Source: DATMRS01 sp035566015 (lineage in GTDB: Bacteria; Pseudomonadota; Alphaproteobacteria; Sphingomonadales; Sphingomonadaceae). From it: 64,000 nucleotides of DNA. Positions 9,124-16,382 of the stretch are shown here, piece after piece. The translations under genes and the position numbers were made by a program. The notes under the pieces were generated by a model, which searched no databases, was not told the origin of the DNA, and saw nothing but the letters and a program-made list of their open reading frames with translations. Numbering within the stretch: the stretch's first letter is position 1; each line of letters opens with the position of its first letter. The stretch lies in the NCBI GenBank assembly GCA_035566015.1, contig DATMRS010000020.1, forward strand, positions 186,001 to 250,000, given 5' to 3'.

Positions 9124-11094
9124 TCACAGGCCGAACGGATAGGTTTCCTCCGCACCCGCCCGCTGCCGGGCGGGGAGCGGCGTCACCGCCGTGGTTTCGT
9201 CGAACCAGACCCAGGCGTCCAGCTGGCGCGGCAGGACGGCCGTCGAATAATGGCTCCAGCGTTCGGTATCGGGCCGGTAGATCACGCCGATGAACCGTTC
9301 GAGGCGCGGCTGCATCAGCGCCGCGCGCGCCGCCTCCCGCTCGCCCTCGCGCAGATCGAGGAGGAAGCGCGCGACGCCGCTGTCATGGCATTGGCGCTCA
9401 TAGCTGTCGGGGCGCGAGGGGTTGACGCGCTTCACCTCCATCGGTCCATCCCAGTCGGTCGCGGCGGCGACGGTGCCGCCATGCGTGCCGAAGCCGATCA
9501 GGCACGCATCCTCGCCATGATGTTCGCGGCAGAGCTGGCCGATGTTCAACTCGTCGCGCGCGCTGCCCATCTCGGTATAGCGCGCGTCGCCGATATGGCT
9601 GTTATGCGCCCAGACGACCGCCTTCGCCTCCTCGCCCTTCGCCTGCAACAGCAGTTCGAGCGTTTCGAACATGTGCGTGTCGCGCAGGTTCCAGCTTTCC
9701 GCGCCGCCATAATACATCACGCGATAATAGGTTTCGGCATTGGCGACGAGGCGCGCGTTCTGCGCCGCGTCGAGGAAATCGTCGCCATCCTTCGCCGCAT
9801 AGTCGCGCGCCTTGGCGAACAGGTCGCGCAACTGTCCGACTACCGCCTCCTCGCAACGCGCGAAGCCTTCGTTGAGCGCCATCCGCCCGTAGCTCGCCGG
9901 ATCGCTGCGCCACGGCGTCAGGCAGCCATAGCGTTCGCGCGCGATCGCCGCCGCTTCGGGGTCCACCCGATCGAGATAGTCGATCACCGCGCGGATCGAT
10001 CCGTTCAGATTGTAGAGGTCGAGCCCATAGAAACCCGCGCGCCATTCCGGCCGGCGATCGGCATTATAGTCGCGCAGCCAGGCGATGAAGGCATCGACAT
10101 CGGTATTGCGCCACATCCAGGTAGGGAAGCGCTGAAAGACGGGCTCGGCGTCGGACTGGGATGATTTGTGGCGCACATGGCGGTCGATCGCCGCGGCATC
10201 GGGCCAGTCGGCCTCGACCGCGACGATGGTAAAGCCATGCGCCTCGATCAACCGGCGCGTGATCGCCGCGCGGGCGCGATAGAATTCGGCGGTGCCGTGG
10301 CTCGCCTCTCCCAGGAGCACGATCCGCGCGTCGGCGAACCGGTCGAAAATCGCGCCGAAAGCGGGATCGTCGAAATCGGGCAGCGGCTCGGCGGCGTCAG
10401 CGATCAAGTCCGGCAAAGCGCGCCTTTCTGCGGGCTTTTCGCCCTCCTGATCCTCCCAGCCATACGCGCCGATCAGCGGCACGAAGCGCACCGCGCCCAG
10501 ATCCTCCTCCCGATATTGGTCTTCGCCCAGCCGGGTGACGCGGATCAGCGTCTGCTCGTCCGCTTCACCCACCGGCACGACGAGCCGTCCGCCGATCGCC
10601 AGTTGCCCCCGCAGCGGCGCAGGCACCTCAGGCCCGCCGGCGGCGACCAGGATCGCATCGAACGGCGCGGCTTCGGGCCAGCCATAGGTGCCGTCGCCGG
10701 CCTTTATCTCGACATTGTCATAGCCGAGCCGCGCCATCCGATCGCGCGCGGCATGCGCCAGCGCCTCATGCCGCTCGATCGCGCGCACCTTCCCGGCGAT
10801 GCGGCCGAGCACGGCGGCGGCATAGCCTGATCCCGCTCCTATCTCGAGCACGTCGTCACCGGGCGTGACCCCGGCAGCCTCGATCATCAGCGCGACTATA
10901 TAGGGCTGCGAGATCGTCTGCCCCGCCTCGATCGGCAGCGGTGCGTCCTCATAGGCAAATTCGGTGAGTTCGGGCGCGACGAATGCCTCGCGCGGCACAT
11001 GGCGCATCGCGTCGATCACATGGCTGTCGCAGATGCCACGCGCGACGAGCTGGCGATCGACCATATTGCCGCGCTGGATGTCCGCCTTGGCCAT
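9124..11094 (-). CDS. protein-L-isoaspartate methyltransferase / erythromycin-esterase fusion
   Basis: A 656-residue two-domain protein. Residues 1-215 are Pcm-like: TISQPYIVALM (60-70), the SAM motif VLEIGAGSGYAAAVL (82-96) and GDGTYGWPEAAPFDAILV. Residues about 230-650 are an erythromycin-esterase (EreA/SuccA-like) domain: LGEASHGTAEFYRARAAITR from residue 261, with the catalytic-type Glu and His, then VAVEADWPDA and VWAHNSHIGDAR with further conserved His. Pcm repairs isoaspartyl damage; the esterase domain hydrolyses a lactone or ester, but its native substrate in such fusions is unknown. Start ATG 11094 has AGGAAG upstream. It is last in a minus-strand run behind three very small genes. 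Confidence 0.9.
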   Translation of the reverse strand: MAKADIQRGNMVDRQLVARGICDSHVIDAMRHVPREAFVAPELTEFAYEDAPLPIEAGQTISQPYIVALMIEAAGVTPGDDVLEIGAGSGYAAAVLGRIAGKVRAIERHEALAHAARDRMARLGYDNVEIKAGDGTYGWPEAAPFDAILVAAGGPEVPAPLRGQLAIGGRLVVPVGEADEQTLIRVTRLGEDQYREEDLGAVRFVPLIGAYGWEDQEGEKPAERRALPDLIADAAEPLPDFDDPAFGAIFDRFADARIVLLGEASHGTAEFYRARAAITRRLIEAHGFTIVAVEADWPDAAAIDRHVRHKSSQSDAEPVFQRFPTWMWRNTDVDAFIAWLRDYNADRRPEWRAGFYGLDLYNLNGSIRAVIDYLDRVDPEAAAIARERYGCLTPWRSDPASYGRMALNEGFARCEEAVVGQLRDLFAKARDYAAKDGDDFLDAAQNARLVANAETYYRVMYYGGAESWNLRDTHMFETLELLLQAKGEEAKAVVWAHNSHIGDARYTEMGSARDELNIGQLCREHHGEDACLIGFGTHGGTVAAATDWDGPMEVKRVNPSRPDSYERQCHDSGVARFLLDLREGEREAARAALMQPRLERFIGVIYRPDTERWSHYSTAVLPRQLDAWVWFDETTAVTPLPARQRAGAEETYPFGL

Positions 11095-11113
11095 GGCGCG
11101 CTTCCTGTCCGGC

Positions 11114-11257
11114 TCAGGCGAAGCTGAGAATCAGCGCCAGGATCACGATCCCGGCAAGGCCCGCCAGAAAGATCATTCGCCGCGCGGGCGTGCGCAGGAT
11201 GATCTCTCCGCCGCGCGCCTGGCGGCCAGAATAATGGGGGGCGTTGGGGTATTTCAT
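11114..11257 (-). CDS. 47-residue single-pass membrane peptide
   Basis: The sequence opens MKYPNAPHYSGRQARGGEII, then has a basic patch (RTPARR) and one C-terminal transmembrane helix of about 18 residues ending at the stop. Similar very short proteins are common in sphingomonads. ATG 11257 is preceded by a strong AGGAGAAGAAGG site, and the downstream fusion gene starts 20 bases after the stop, so an operon is likely. Function unknown; the N-in orientation is inferred from the positive patch before the helix. Confidence 0.72.
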   Translation of the reverse strand: MKYPNAPHYSGRQARGGEIILRTPARRMIFLAGLAGIVILALILSFA

Positions 11258-11273
11258 CCTTCTTCTCCTGCAA

Positions 11274-11552
11274 TCAGGGCGACGCGGGGCGCTCCGGCCG
11301 GGGTGGTGTTGCCGAGGGTCGGCCTTTCTCCACCGCCTCTTCAGGCGTGGGCACGTCAATCGGCGCGTTGGGCGCAGTGCCCGATTGGCCGCGCCGCGCG
11401 GCGCGGTCGTTTTTGACGGCCGCATGACCGCCCAGCCCGCCGCCGTCAGGAGGACGATCGCTTTCCTCGTTGGTCTGGCGCGCCGCCCGCTCCTTGTCAC
11501 GCGGCGTGGGCGCGCGATCCTTGGGGAGATTATTGGGCTGCTGATCAGGCAT
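11274..11552 (-). CDS. small hydrophilic, Pro/Arg-rich hypothetical protein
   Basis: A 92-residue protein without a hydrophobic segment, rich in Pro, Arg, Asp and Gly, with a PTPEEAVEKGRPSATPPRP tail; probably disordered. ATG 11552 follows AAGGGAGA at good spacing; a GTG one codon upstream is possible. It sits 16 bases before the 47-residue membrane peptide on the same strand. No family recognised. Confidence 0.6.
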   Translation of the reverse strand: MPDQQPNNLPKDRAPTPRDKERAARQTNEESDRPPDGGGLGGHAAVKNDRAARRGQSGTAPNAPIDVPTPEEAVEKGRPSATPPRPERPASP

Positions 11553-11574
11553 CACTGTCTCCCTTGCTGTGCGG

Positions 11575-11796
11575 CTATTCGCCGTTTAGCCCGAAATTCG
11601 GGTCGCGTTCCTCGCCGACGGGCACCGCTCCATCGCGCGCGCGGACTATCGCCAGCCGCTCGACGATCTCGGCCGGGTCACGGCCGAGCCGCCCGGCGAT
11701 CCCTTCGGGGGCTTCACCCGCGGCATCGAGACTCTGGAGCGTATCCAGCTCCAGTTTGCTCCATTCACGTTCGCATCCGGCTGTCGGCATGGCCAT
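11575..11796 (-). CDS. small acidic helical hypothetical protein
   Basis: A 73-residue protein, first gene of the small minus-strand run. The middle (EWSKLELDTLQSLDAAGEAP, then EGIAGRLGRDPAEIVERL) reads like a short helix-turn-helix or SANT-like region, so a DNA-binding role is possible but unproven. It ends ERDPNFGLNGE. ATG 11796 has AGAGAGGAAG directly upstream. It is divergent from the copper-storage gene at 11912. Confidence 0.62.
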   Translation of the reverse strand: MAMPTAGCEREWSKLELDTLQSLDAAGEAPEGIAGRLGRDPAEIVERLAIVRARDGAVPVGEERDPNFGLNGE

Positions 11797-11911
11797 CTTC
11801 CTCTCTTCCTATCAACGGTTGAGCGGCTGCTCTGTGCCCCCCGCGATCGGATCGGCTGAACAGTTCGGCGTGCGGCACGTTCAGCCGGAACCGTCACGAA
11901 AGGAAACGCCC

Positions 11912-12301
11912 ATGTCGCTTGAGAAGATGCTGGCCCTTCACCCGGACGTAGCCGGAAACCCCAATGAAGCGCTCGCCACCGCCGCGCGCCACGCGATGTT
12001 CTGCGCGGCGATGTGCACGTCCTGCGCCGATGCGTGCTCCGCCGAATCGATGGACATGCGGCAATGCATCCGCACCTGCCTCGATTGCGCCGACGTGTGC
12101 GAGGCGACGACGCGGCTGGCGATGCGCCGCACCGGCCGGAACGCCGAAGTGCTGCGTACGATGCTGGCAACCTGCATCCGCACCTGCGAGCTGTGCGCCG
12201 AGGAATGCGCGCGGCACGAGCATGCGCATTGCCGCCTCTGCGCCGAGATGTGCCGCGAATGCGCGGATGATTGCCGGAAGGCGCTGCCGACGGTGCAGTG
12301 A
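11912..12301 (+). CDS. four-helix-bundle copper-storage protein (Csp3/DUF326 type)
   Basis: A 129-residue protein with 17 cysteines, mostly in CxxxC spacings along four predicted helices (for example MFCAAMCTSCADAC and CRLCAEMCRECADDC), plus HEHAHC between helices 3 and 4. This is the pattern of Csp proteins, which store many Cu(I) ions inside the bundle through cysteine thiolates. No Tat or Sec signal is present, so it should be the cytosolic Csp3 type. ATG 11912 follows GAAAGGAAACGCCC. The next gene starts six bases after its stop. No copper regulator or pump is nearby. Confidence 0.88.
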   Translation: MSLEKMLALHPDVAGNPNEALATAARHAMFCAAMCTSCADACSAESMDMRQCIRTCLDCADVCEATTRLAMRRTGRNAEVLRTMLATCIRTCELCAEECARHEHAHCRLCAEMCRECADDCRKALPTVQ

Positions 12302-12306
12302 CGGGC

Positions 12307-13350
12307 ATGGCAAGGCTGACGCCCGACGAGCACGACCTGCGTTTCCTGCGCCGTGCCGCGGGCGTCCTGCTGCTGATCGCGCTCGCCATCTTTCTCTATC
12401 GATTGACCGATCTGCTGCTGCTCCTGTTCGGCGCGACCACGGGGGCGGTCCTGCTCTCGGCGGTCGCTGACGGGATCGCCGCGCACAGCCGGCTGTCACG
12501 CGCCGTGGGGCTGGGAATCGCGATCTCCCTGCTGTTCGCAGCGCTGGGACTCGCCGGCTGGCTGTTCGACGCCGAGCTTAGCGACCAGATCGGCATCTTG
12601 ACGGACCAGTTACCGCGCGACTGGCAGCGGGTGCAGGCGGACCTTTCGGAAACCGCGCTCGGCCGGATGCTGGTCGACGGGTTGCGTAACCTCGCGGGCG
12701 GCAGCCGGATCGCGACCATCGCCGCCTCGATCAGCTTTGGCGCGACGGAGATCGCGCTCAACTTCCTCATCATCCTCGTCGGTGCGCTGTTCATCGCCGC
12801 GCAGCCGCGCCTGTACCGCGCCGGCCTGATCCGCCTGACGCCGCCGGCCTATCGCGGGGTAATGGCCGATGCGCTCGACGATTCGGGGCGTGCGCTGCGC
12901 CTGTGGCTGCTGACGCAACTGGTGCTGATGAGCAGCATGGGCCTGCTGGTGGGCGCGGGCCTGTGGCTGTCGGGCCTCGAATCCGCGGCTGCGTTGGGGC
13001 TGCTTGCGGGGCTATCGGAGTTCATCCCTTATGTCGGGCCGACGCTGGCGATGGTGCCGGCGATCATCATCGCGCTGGCGGGCGGCGGGCCGATCGTGGG
13101 CGTGCTGGCGACCTATGCTGTCGTGCGCCTCGTCCAGTCGAACTTCCTGACCCCGTTCGTGCAGCGCGAGGTCGTCTCGATCCCGCCGGCGGTGACGCTG
13201 TTCGCGATACTGGGCTTCGGCTATGTTTTCGGCACGTTCGGCCTGTTCTTCGCCGCGCCGCTGCTGGTGGTCGCCTATGTGCTCATCGGCCGGCTCTATC
13301 TGCGCGAGACGTTGGGGGACGAGGTGACGCTGCCCGGTGAGGAGGGTTAG
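12307..13350 (+). CDS. AI-2E/PerM-family membrane protein
   Basis: A 347-residue polytopic inner-membrane protein with paired hydrophobic segments at both ends, a central soluble loop (DQIGILTDQLPRDWQRVQAD), and the family's conserved re-entrant region GLLAGLSEFIPYVGPTLAMVPA followed by NFLTPFVQREVVSIPPAVTL. The family was named for AI-2 export, but many members are Na+/H+ antiporters or have unknown cargo. ATG 12307 lies six bases downstream of the copper-storage gene stop, so the two are probably co-transcribed. Confidence 0.88.
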   Translation: MARLTPDEHDLRFLRRAAGVLLLIALAIFLYRLTDLLLLLFGATTGAVLLSAVADGIAAHSRLSRAVGLGIAISLLFAALGLAGWLFDAELSDQIGILTDQLPRDWQRVQADLSETALGRMLVDGLRNLAGGSRIATIAASISFGATEIALNFLIILVGALFIAAQPRLYRAGLIRLTPPAYRGVMADALDDSGRALRLWLLTQLVLMSSMGLLVGAGLWLSGLESAAALGLLAGLSEFIPYVGPTLAMVPAIIIALAGGGPIVGVLATYAVVRLVQSNFLTPFVQREVVSIPPAVTLFAILGFGYVFGTFGLFFAAPLLVVAYVLIGRLYLRETLGDEVTLPGEEG

Positions 13351-13361
13351 GAGGGTCAAAC

Positions 13362-13390
13362 TTGCTTTTTGGGTCGATCGTTCCTATGAA
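13362..13390 (+). promoter_or_regulatory. candidate promoter of the RES/Xre operon
   Basis: TTGCTT at 13362-13367, a 17-base spacer, then TATGAA at 13385-13390. Transcription would begin about 13397. That excludes the ATG at 13390 and supports the GTG at 13423, which has AGGAGA five bases upstream. Confidence 0.5.
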
Positions 13391-13422
13391 TGATGGAGAT
13401 AAACTTCGTTCAGGAGAACGGT

Positions 13423-13800
13423 GTGGCGACGGCTCTGGCACAAAGGCAGGCAAGCGAGGATCGGGTGCTGTCCGAAGCGGTGGGCCGCGTCGCGGCCTAT
13501 TGGAAGCTGACGAACGAGCAATTGGGCGCGATCCTCGGCCTCTCGCCCGCCACCGCGTCGCGGCTGCGCGCGGGCAGCGTCCGGCTCGACCGGTCGAACA
13601 AGGCGTTTGAACTGGGCCAGTATCTCGTGCGCCTTTTTCGCAGCCTCGACGCGCTGATGGGCAGCAACGACGCAGCGGCGACCGCCTGGCTGCGCACCGC
13701 CAATCTCGATCTCGACGGCCGGCCGATCGACCTGATCCGCACCGTTCGCGGCCTTACCGCCGTTGCCGATTATGTCGACGACCATCGCGCGCAGGTCTGA
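13423..13800 (+). CDS. Xre/MbcA/ParS-type antitoxin
   Basis: A 125-residue protein with an N-terminal helix-turn-helix (LTNEQLGAILGLSPATASRLRAG) followed by the small C-terminal toxin-binding domain (DUF2384) recognisable from ALMGSNDAAATAWLRTANLDLDGRPIDLI. It should neutralise the downstream RES toxin and repress the operon. GTG 13423 has CAGGAGAACGGT in front; in-frame ATGs at 13390 and 13393 would add 11 or 10 residues but overlap the predicted -10 box. Its stop overlaps the toxin start by 29 bases, the usual coupling for this pair. Confidence 0.88.
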   Translation: MATALAQRQASEDRVLSEAVGRVAAYWKLTNEQLGAILGLSPATASRLRAGSVRLDRSNKAFELGQYLVRLFRSLDALMGSNDAAATAWLRTANLDLDGRPIDLIRTVRGLTAVADYVDDHRAQV

Positions 13801-14524
13801 AACGGCGCCCGAACCCGCCGACCTCAAACGCTATGCGGCGACGGTCTGGCGGCTGGTCGAGGCACAGCATCGCATCTCCACCAACCGGCTGACGACGAGC
13901 GCGGACGATCAGGCGCTGCTGGAGGAACTGGTCGAGGAGGTGAAGCCGACGGTGCCGCCCGCCGCGCGCGGGCTCCATTATCTGCTCGCGACACCGTTCC
14001 GCTACGGCCATGCCAAGGCGTCGCGCTTTCGCCGCGCGGATGCGCGGCCGGGCATCTTCTACGCCTCCGAAGCCGTGGCGACCGCGATCGCCGAAACGGC
14101 CTATTGGCGCCTGCTCTTCTTCTCGCGCTCGCCGGGCTTCGTGCCGCCGTCGAGCACGACCGAGCATACCGCTTTTTCGATTCGCGTCGCGGTCGACCGG
14201 GCGATCGACCTGACCGCAGCGCCCTTCGCCCGTCGCCAGATGCTGTGGACCGATCCGGCGGACTATAGCGCCTGCCAGCGGCTTGCCGACGAGGCACGAC
14301 ACATCGGCGCGCAGGCGATACGCTACACATCGGCGCGCGATCCGGCGCACGGCGCGAATCTCGCCTTGCTCGATCCCGCGGGCTTCGCCAGCGCCACGCC
14401 GCGCGTCGCCCAAAGCTGGCACTTCCGCTACGAAGCAGGACGGCTGACCGCCTTCGCCGCCTTTCCATCGAACGAACGGCACACCTTCACCTTCGGCCAG
14501 TTCGGCCTGCCCGCGCCGGGCTGA
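13772..14524 (+). CDS. RES-domain toxin (NAD+-consuming)
   Basis: A 250-residue RES-domain protein. Family landmarks: an early WRLVEAQHRISTNRL segment, FRYGHAKASRFRRADARPG, then GIFYASEAVATAIAETAYWR, which contains the conserved Tyr, Thr and Glu of the RES active site. Characterised RES toxins (MbcT, ParT, Xre-RES pairs) degrade or transfer ADP-ribose from NAD+. The start is ATG 13772, 29 bases inside the antitoxin gene; a TTG at 13763 is less likely. The protein is somewhat longer than minimal RES toxins because of an N-terminal helical extension, and no disrupting mutation is seen. Confidence 0.88.
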   Translation: MSTTIARRSETAPEPADLKRYAATVWRLVEAQHRISTNRLTTSADDQALLEELVEEVKPTVPPAARGLHYLLATPFRYGHAKASRFRRADARPGIFYASEAVATAIAETAYWRLLFFSRSPGFVPPSSTTEHTAFSIRVAVDRAIDLTAAPFARRQMLWTDPADYSACQRLADEARHIGAQAIRYTSARDPAHGANLALLDPAGFASATPRVAQSWHFRYEAGRLTAFAAFPSNERHTFTFGQFGLPAPG

Positions 14525-14527
14525 AAC

Positions 14528-14962
14528 TCAGGCGAGCCGGCGTAGCCCTTCGCGCAGCGCATCGGCATCGGGCAACGCCGCCTCGATCGCGGCATGAAGC
14601 GCGCGCCAGACGGGGACGGCGGCGGCAAGCGCCTCGCGCCCCGCTCCGGTCAGCATCAGCAGGCGGCTGCGGCGATCGGCGGGATCGGCCTCGATCGCGA
14701 CGAATCCCTTGCGCTGAAGCGGCTTCAGAGCGGCGGTGAGCGTCGTGCGGTCTATCGCCAGCACCTCCGCCACCGGCCCCATCGCGGGCGGCTTCGGCCG
14801 GTTCAGCGCCATCAGCAGCGAGAATTGGCCGCTGGTAAGGCCCAGCGGGCGTAGCGCCTCATCAAAGCGGCGGGCCAGCGCGCGGGCGGCGCGCTGCGTA
14901 TGGAGGCAGAGACAGCTATCGCGGACTTCGATCGTCGTTTCGAACGGAACGGCCTTTGACAT
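14528..14962 (-). CDS. MarR-family regulator with N-terminal CxC
   Basis: A 144-residue winged-helix regulator: LTSGQFSLLMAL, VAEVLAIDRTTLTAALKPL recognition helix and wing DPADRRSRLLMLT. The N-terminal RDSCLCLHTQRAARA is characteristic of a MarR subgroup and could be redox-sensitive. It is divergent from a VOC gene, and a near-perfect palindrome lies in its own promoter, so autorepression and control of the neighbouring VOC genes are likely. Inducer unknown. Confidence 0.9.
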   Translation of the reverse strand: MSKAVPFETTIEVRDSCLCLHTQRAARALARRFDEALRPLGLTSGQFSLLMALNRPKPPAMGPVAEVLAIDRTTLTAALKPLQRKGFVAIEADPADRRSRLLMLTGAGREALAAAVPVWRALHAAIEAALPDADALREGLRRLA

Positions 14963-14970
14963 GTCCGAGA

Positions 14971-14988
14971 TATGTTGATATCAACGTA
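14971..14988. promoter_or_regulatory. MarR-type operator in a divergent promoter region
   Basis: TATGTTGATATCAACGTA: the 12-base core GTTGATATCAAC (14974-14985) is a perfect palindrome, extended by TA at both outer ends with one mismatched pair. Read on the minus strand it lies between TTGACT (-35) and CATATC (-10) spaced 17 bases apart, upstream of the marR start. A dimeric MarR protein bound here would block marR transcription and could reach the VOC promoter. Confidence 0.7.
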
Positions 14989-15054
14989 AAAAGTCAAGAC
15001 GAATCGCCGCAAAACAGGCCGGACGCTCGATTCATCCCCGCAGGGAGAGAGACG

Positions 15055-15483
15055 ATGCCCAGAATGATATTCGTGAACCTGCCTGTCGCCGATCTGGCGA
15101 AATCCACCGCTTTCTACGAAGCGATCGGCGGCCGGAAGGACCCGCATTTTTCGAACGATGTGGCGGCGATGATGGTCTTTTCCGACACGATCGCCATCAT
15201 GCTGCTGAGCCGCGATTATTTCGCGACCTTCACCGCGCGCCCGATCGCCGACGCGCGACAGGCGACTGAGGTGCTCATCTGCCTGTCGGCCGAAAGCCGG
15301 ACGGGCGTGGACGAACTGACCGAGAGCGCGATCGCCGCCGCCGGGGGCGCGGGCGACTTCCGTCCGCCGCAGGACCATGGCTTCATGTACGGCCGCAGCG
15401 TCGAGGACCCCGACGGCCATGTCCTCGAATTCGCCTGGATGGACGTGGCCGCCGCGACCGGCGGCAACGCCGCCGCAGCCTGA
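15055..15483 (+). CDS. VOC-family (glyoxalase/bleomycin-resistance-like) protein
   Basis: A 142-residue single VOC protein starting MPRMIFVNLPVADLAKSTAF, with the paired beta-alpha-beta halves and a terminal DHGFMYGRSVEDPDGHVLEF typical of the superfamily. Members bind a divalent metal and act on small electrophiles, but most like this one are uncharacterised. ATG 15055 has a GGGAGAGAGAC site. First of three VOC genes and a GST read in the same direction, under likely control of the divergent MarR. Confidence 0.85.
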   Translation: MPRMIFVNLPVADLAKSTAFYEAIGGRKDPHFSNDVAAMMVFSDTIAIMLLSRDYFATFTARPIADARQATEVLICLSAESRTGVDELTESAIAAAGGAGDFRPPQDHGFMYGRSVEDPDGHVLEFAWMDVAAATGGNAAAA

Positions 15484-15495
15484 AAGGAGCGAAGG

Positions 15496-16254
15496 ATGGC
15501 GAACTTCATCTGGCACGATCTGAACACCACCGACACCGATGCCGCGGCCGATTTCTACGGCGCGGTAATCGGCTGGACCGCCCGGCCCTATGCCGAGGGC
15601 GGCGACTATCTGAACTTCATCGCCGGCGACCGCGCGGCGGGCGGAATGCGCCGCCAAAGCGAAGGCGAGCGCATCGCCGGCCCCTGGTGGGCATGCTATA
15701 TCGGCGTCGACGACGTCGATGCCGAGGCGGAGGCGATCCGCGCGGCGGGCGGCACGATCCATGTCGAGCCACGCGACATTCCCACGATCGGCCGCTTCGC
15801 CGTCGCCGCCGACCCGCAAGGCGCGATCTTCCTGCTGCTCGCCCCCTTCCCGCGCGAGATGCCCGACCTGCCGCCGCTCGCCCATGACGCGCCCGGCCAT
15901 GCCGCCTGGCACGAATTGCGCACCAGCGATTGGGAGAGCGCCTTCGCCTTCTACGCCGCGCGCTTCGGCTGGACGAAGGATCAGGCGATGAACATGGGGC
16001 CGATGGGCACTTACCAGCTCTTCGCGATCGACGGCGCGATGGCGGGCGGGATGATGAACGATCCGGCGTCGCGGCGCCCGCTCTGGCTCGCTTATTTCGC
16101 CGTCGCCGACATCGATGCCGCCGTCCGGACGATCGAGGCGAAGGGCGGACGCGTCGTCAATGGGCCGCACGAAGTGCCCGGCGGCGGCTTCACCATCCAG
16201 GCGACAGACCCGCAAGGCGCGCTGTTCGCGCTCACCGGCCCGCGCTTGTCGTAG
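15496..16254 (+). CDS. tandem-VOC protein (two glyoxalase-fold domains)
   Basis: A 252-residue protein with two VOC repeats: residues 1-120 (FIWHDLNTTDTDAAADFYGA ... ADPQGAIFLLLAP) and 130-252 (AAWHELRTSDWESAFAFYAA ... ATDPQGALFALTGP). The WHELRT/WHDLNT openings match the CFP-30B-like glyoxalase group. It starts 12 bases after the first VOC gene behind AAGGAGCGAAGG. Substrate unknown. Confidence 0.87.
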   Translation: MANFIWHDLNTTDTDAAADFYGAVIGWTARPYAEGGDYLNFIAGDRAAGGMRRQSEGERIAGPWWACYIGVDDVDAEAEAIRAAGGTIHVEPRDIPTIGRFAVAADPQGAIFLLLAPFPREMPDLPPLAHDAPGHAAWHELRTSDWESAFAFYAARFGWTKDQAMNMGPMGTYQLFAIDGAMAGGMMNDPASRRPLWLAYFAVADIDAAVRTIEAKGGRVVNGPHEVPGGGFTIQATDPQGALFALTGPRLS

Positions 16255-16256
16255 AG

Positions 16257-16376
16257 TGTGCGGCATTTTCCGAAGTGTCGGGCGATGCCGCCTGACTTGA
16301 AAATGCTCTGGTGGAATGTGCCGCATTTTCCGAGTCGTCAGGCGATGCCGCCTGACTTGAAAATGCTCTGGGGAGA
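16257..16376. repeat. tandem 60-base repeat forming two long hairpins
   Basis: Two adjacent 60-base units (16257-16316 and 16317-16376) differ at only a handful of positions. Each contains outer arms GCATTTTC ... GAAAATGC enclosing an inner stem; in unit 2 the inner stem is GTCAGGC-gatgcc-GCCTGAC (perfect), in unit 1 GTCGGGC/GCCTGAC, where the change still pairs as G-U. No T tract follows. It separates two VOC genes and ends seven bases before the next start codon. It may be a REP-type doublet or a structured leader. Confidence 0.85.
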
Positions 16377-16382
16377 GCATCG

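Noticed and set aside
13763..13771. TTG start for the RES toxin
   Set aside because: ATG three codons downstream is the more usual start and no ribosome site favours TTG.
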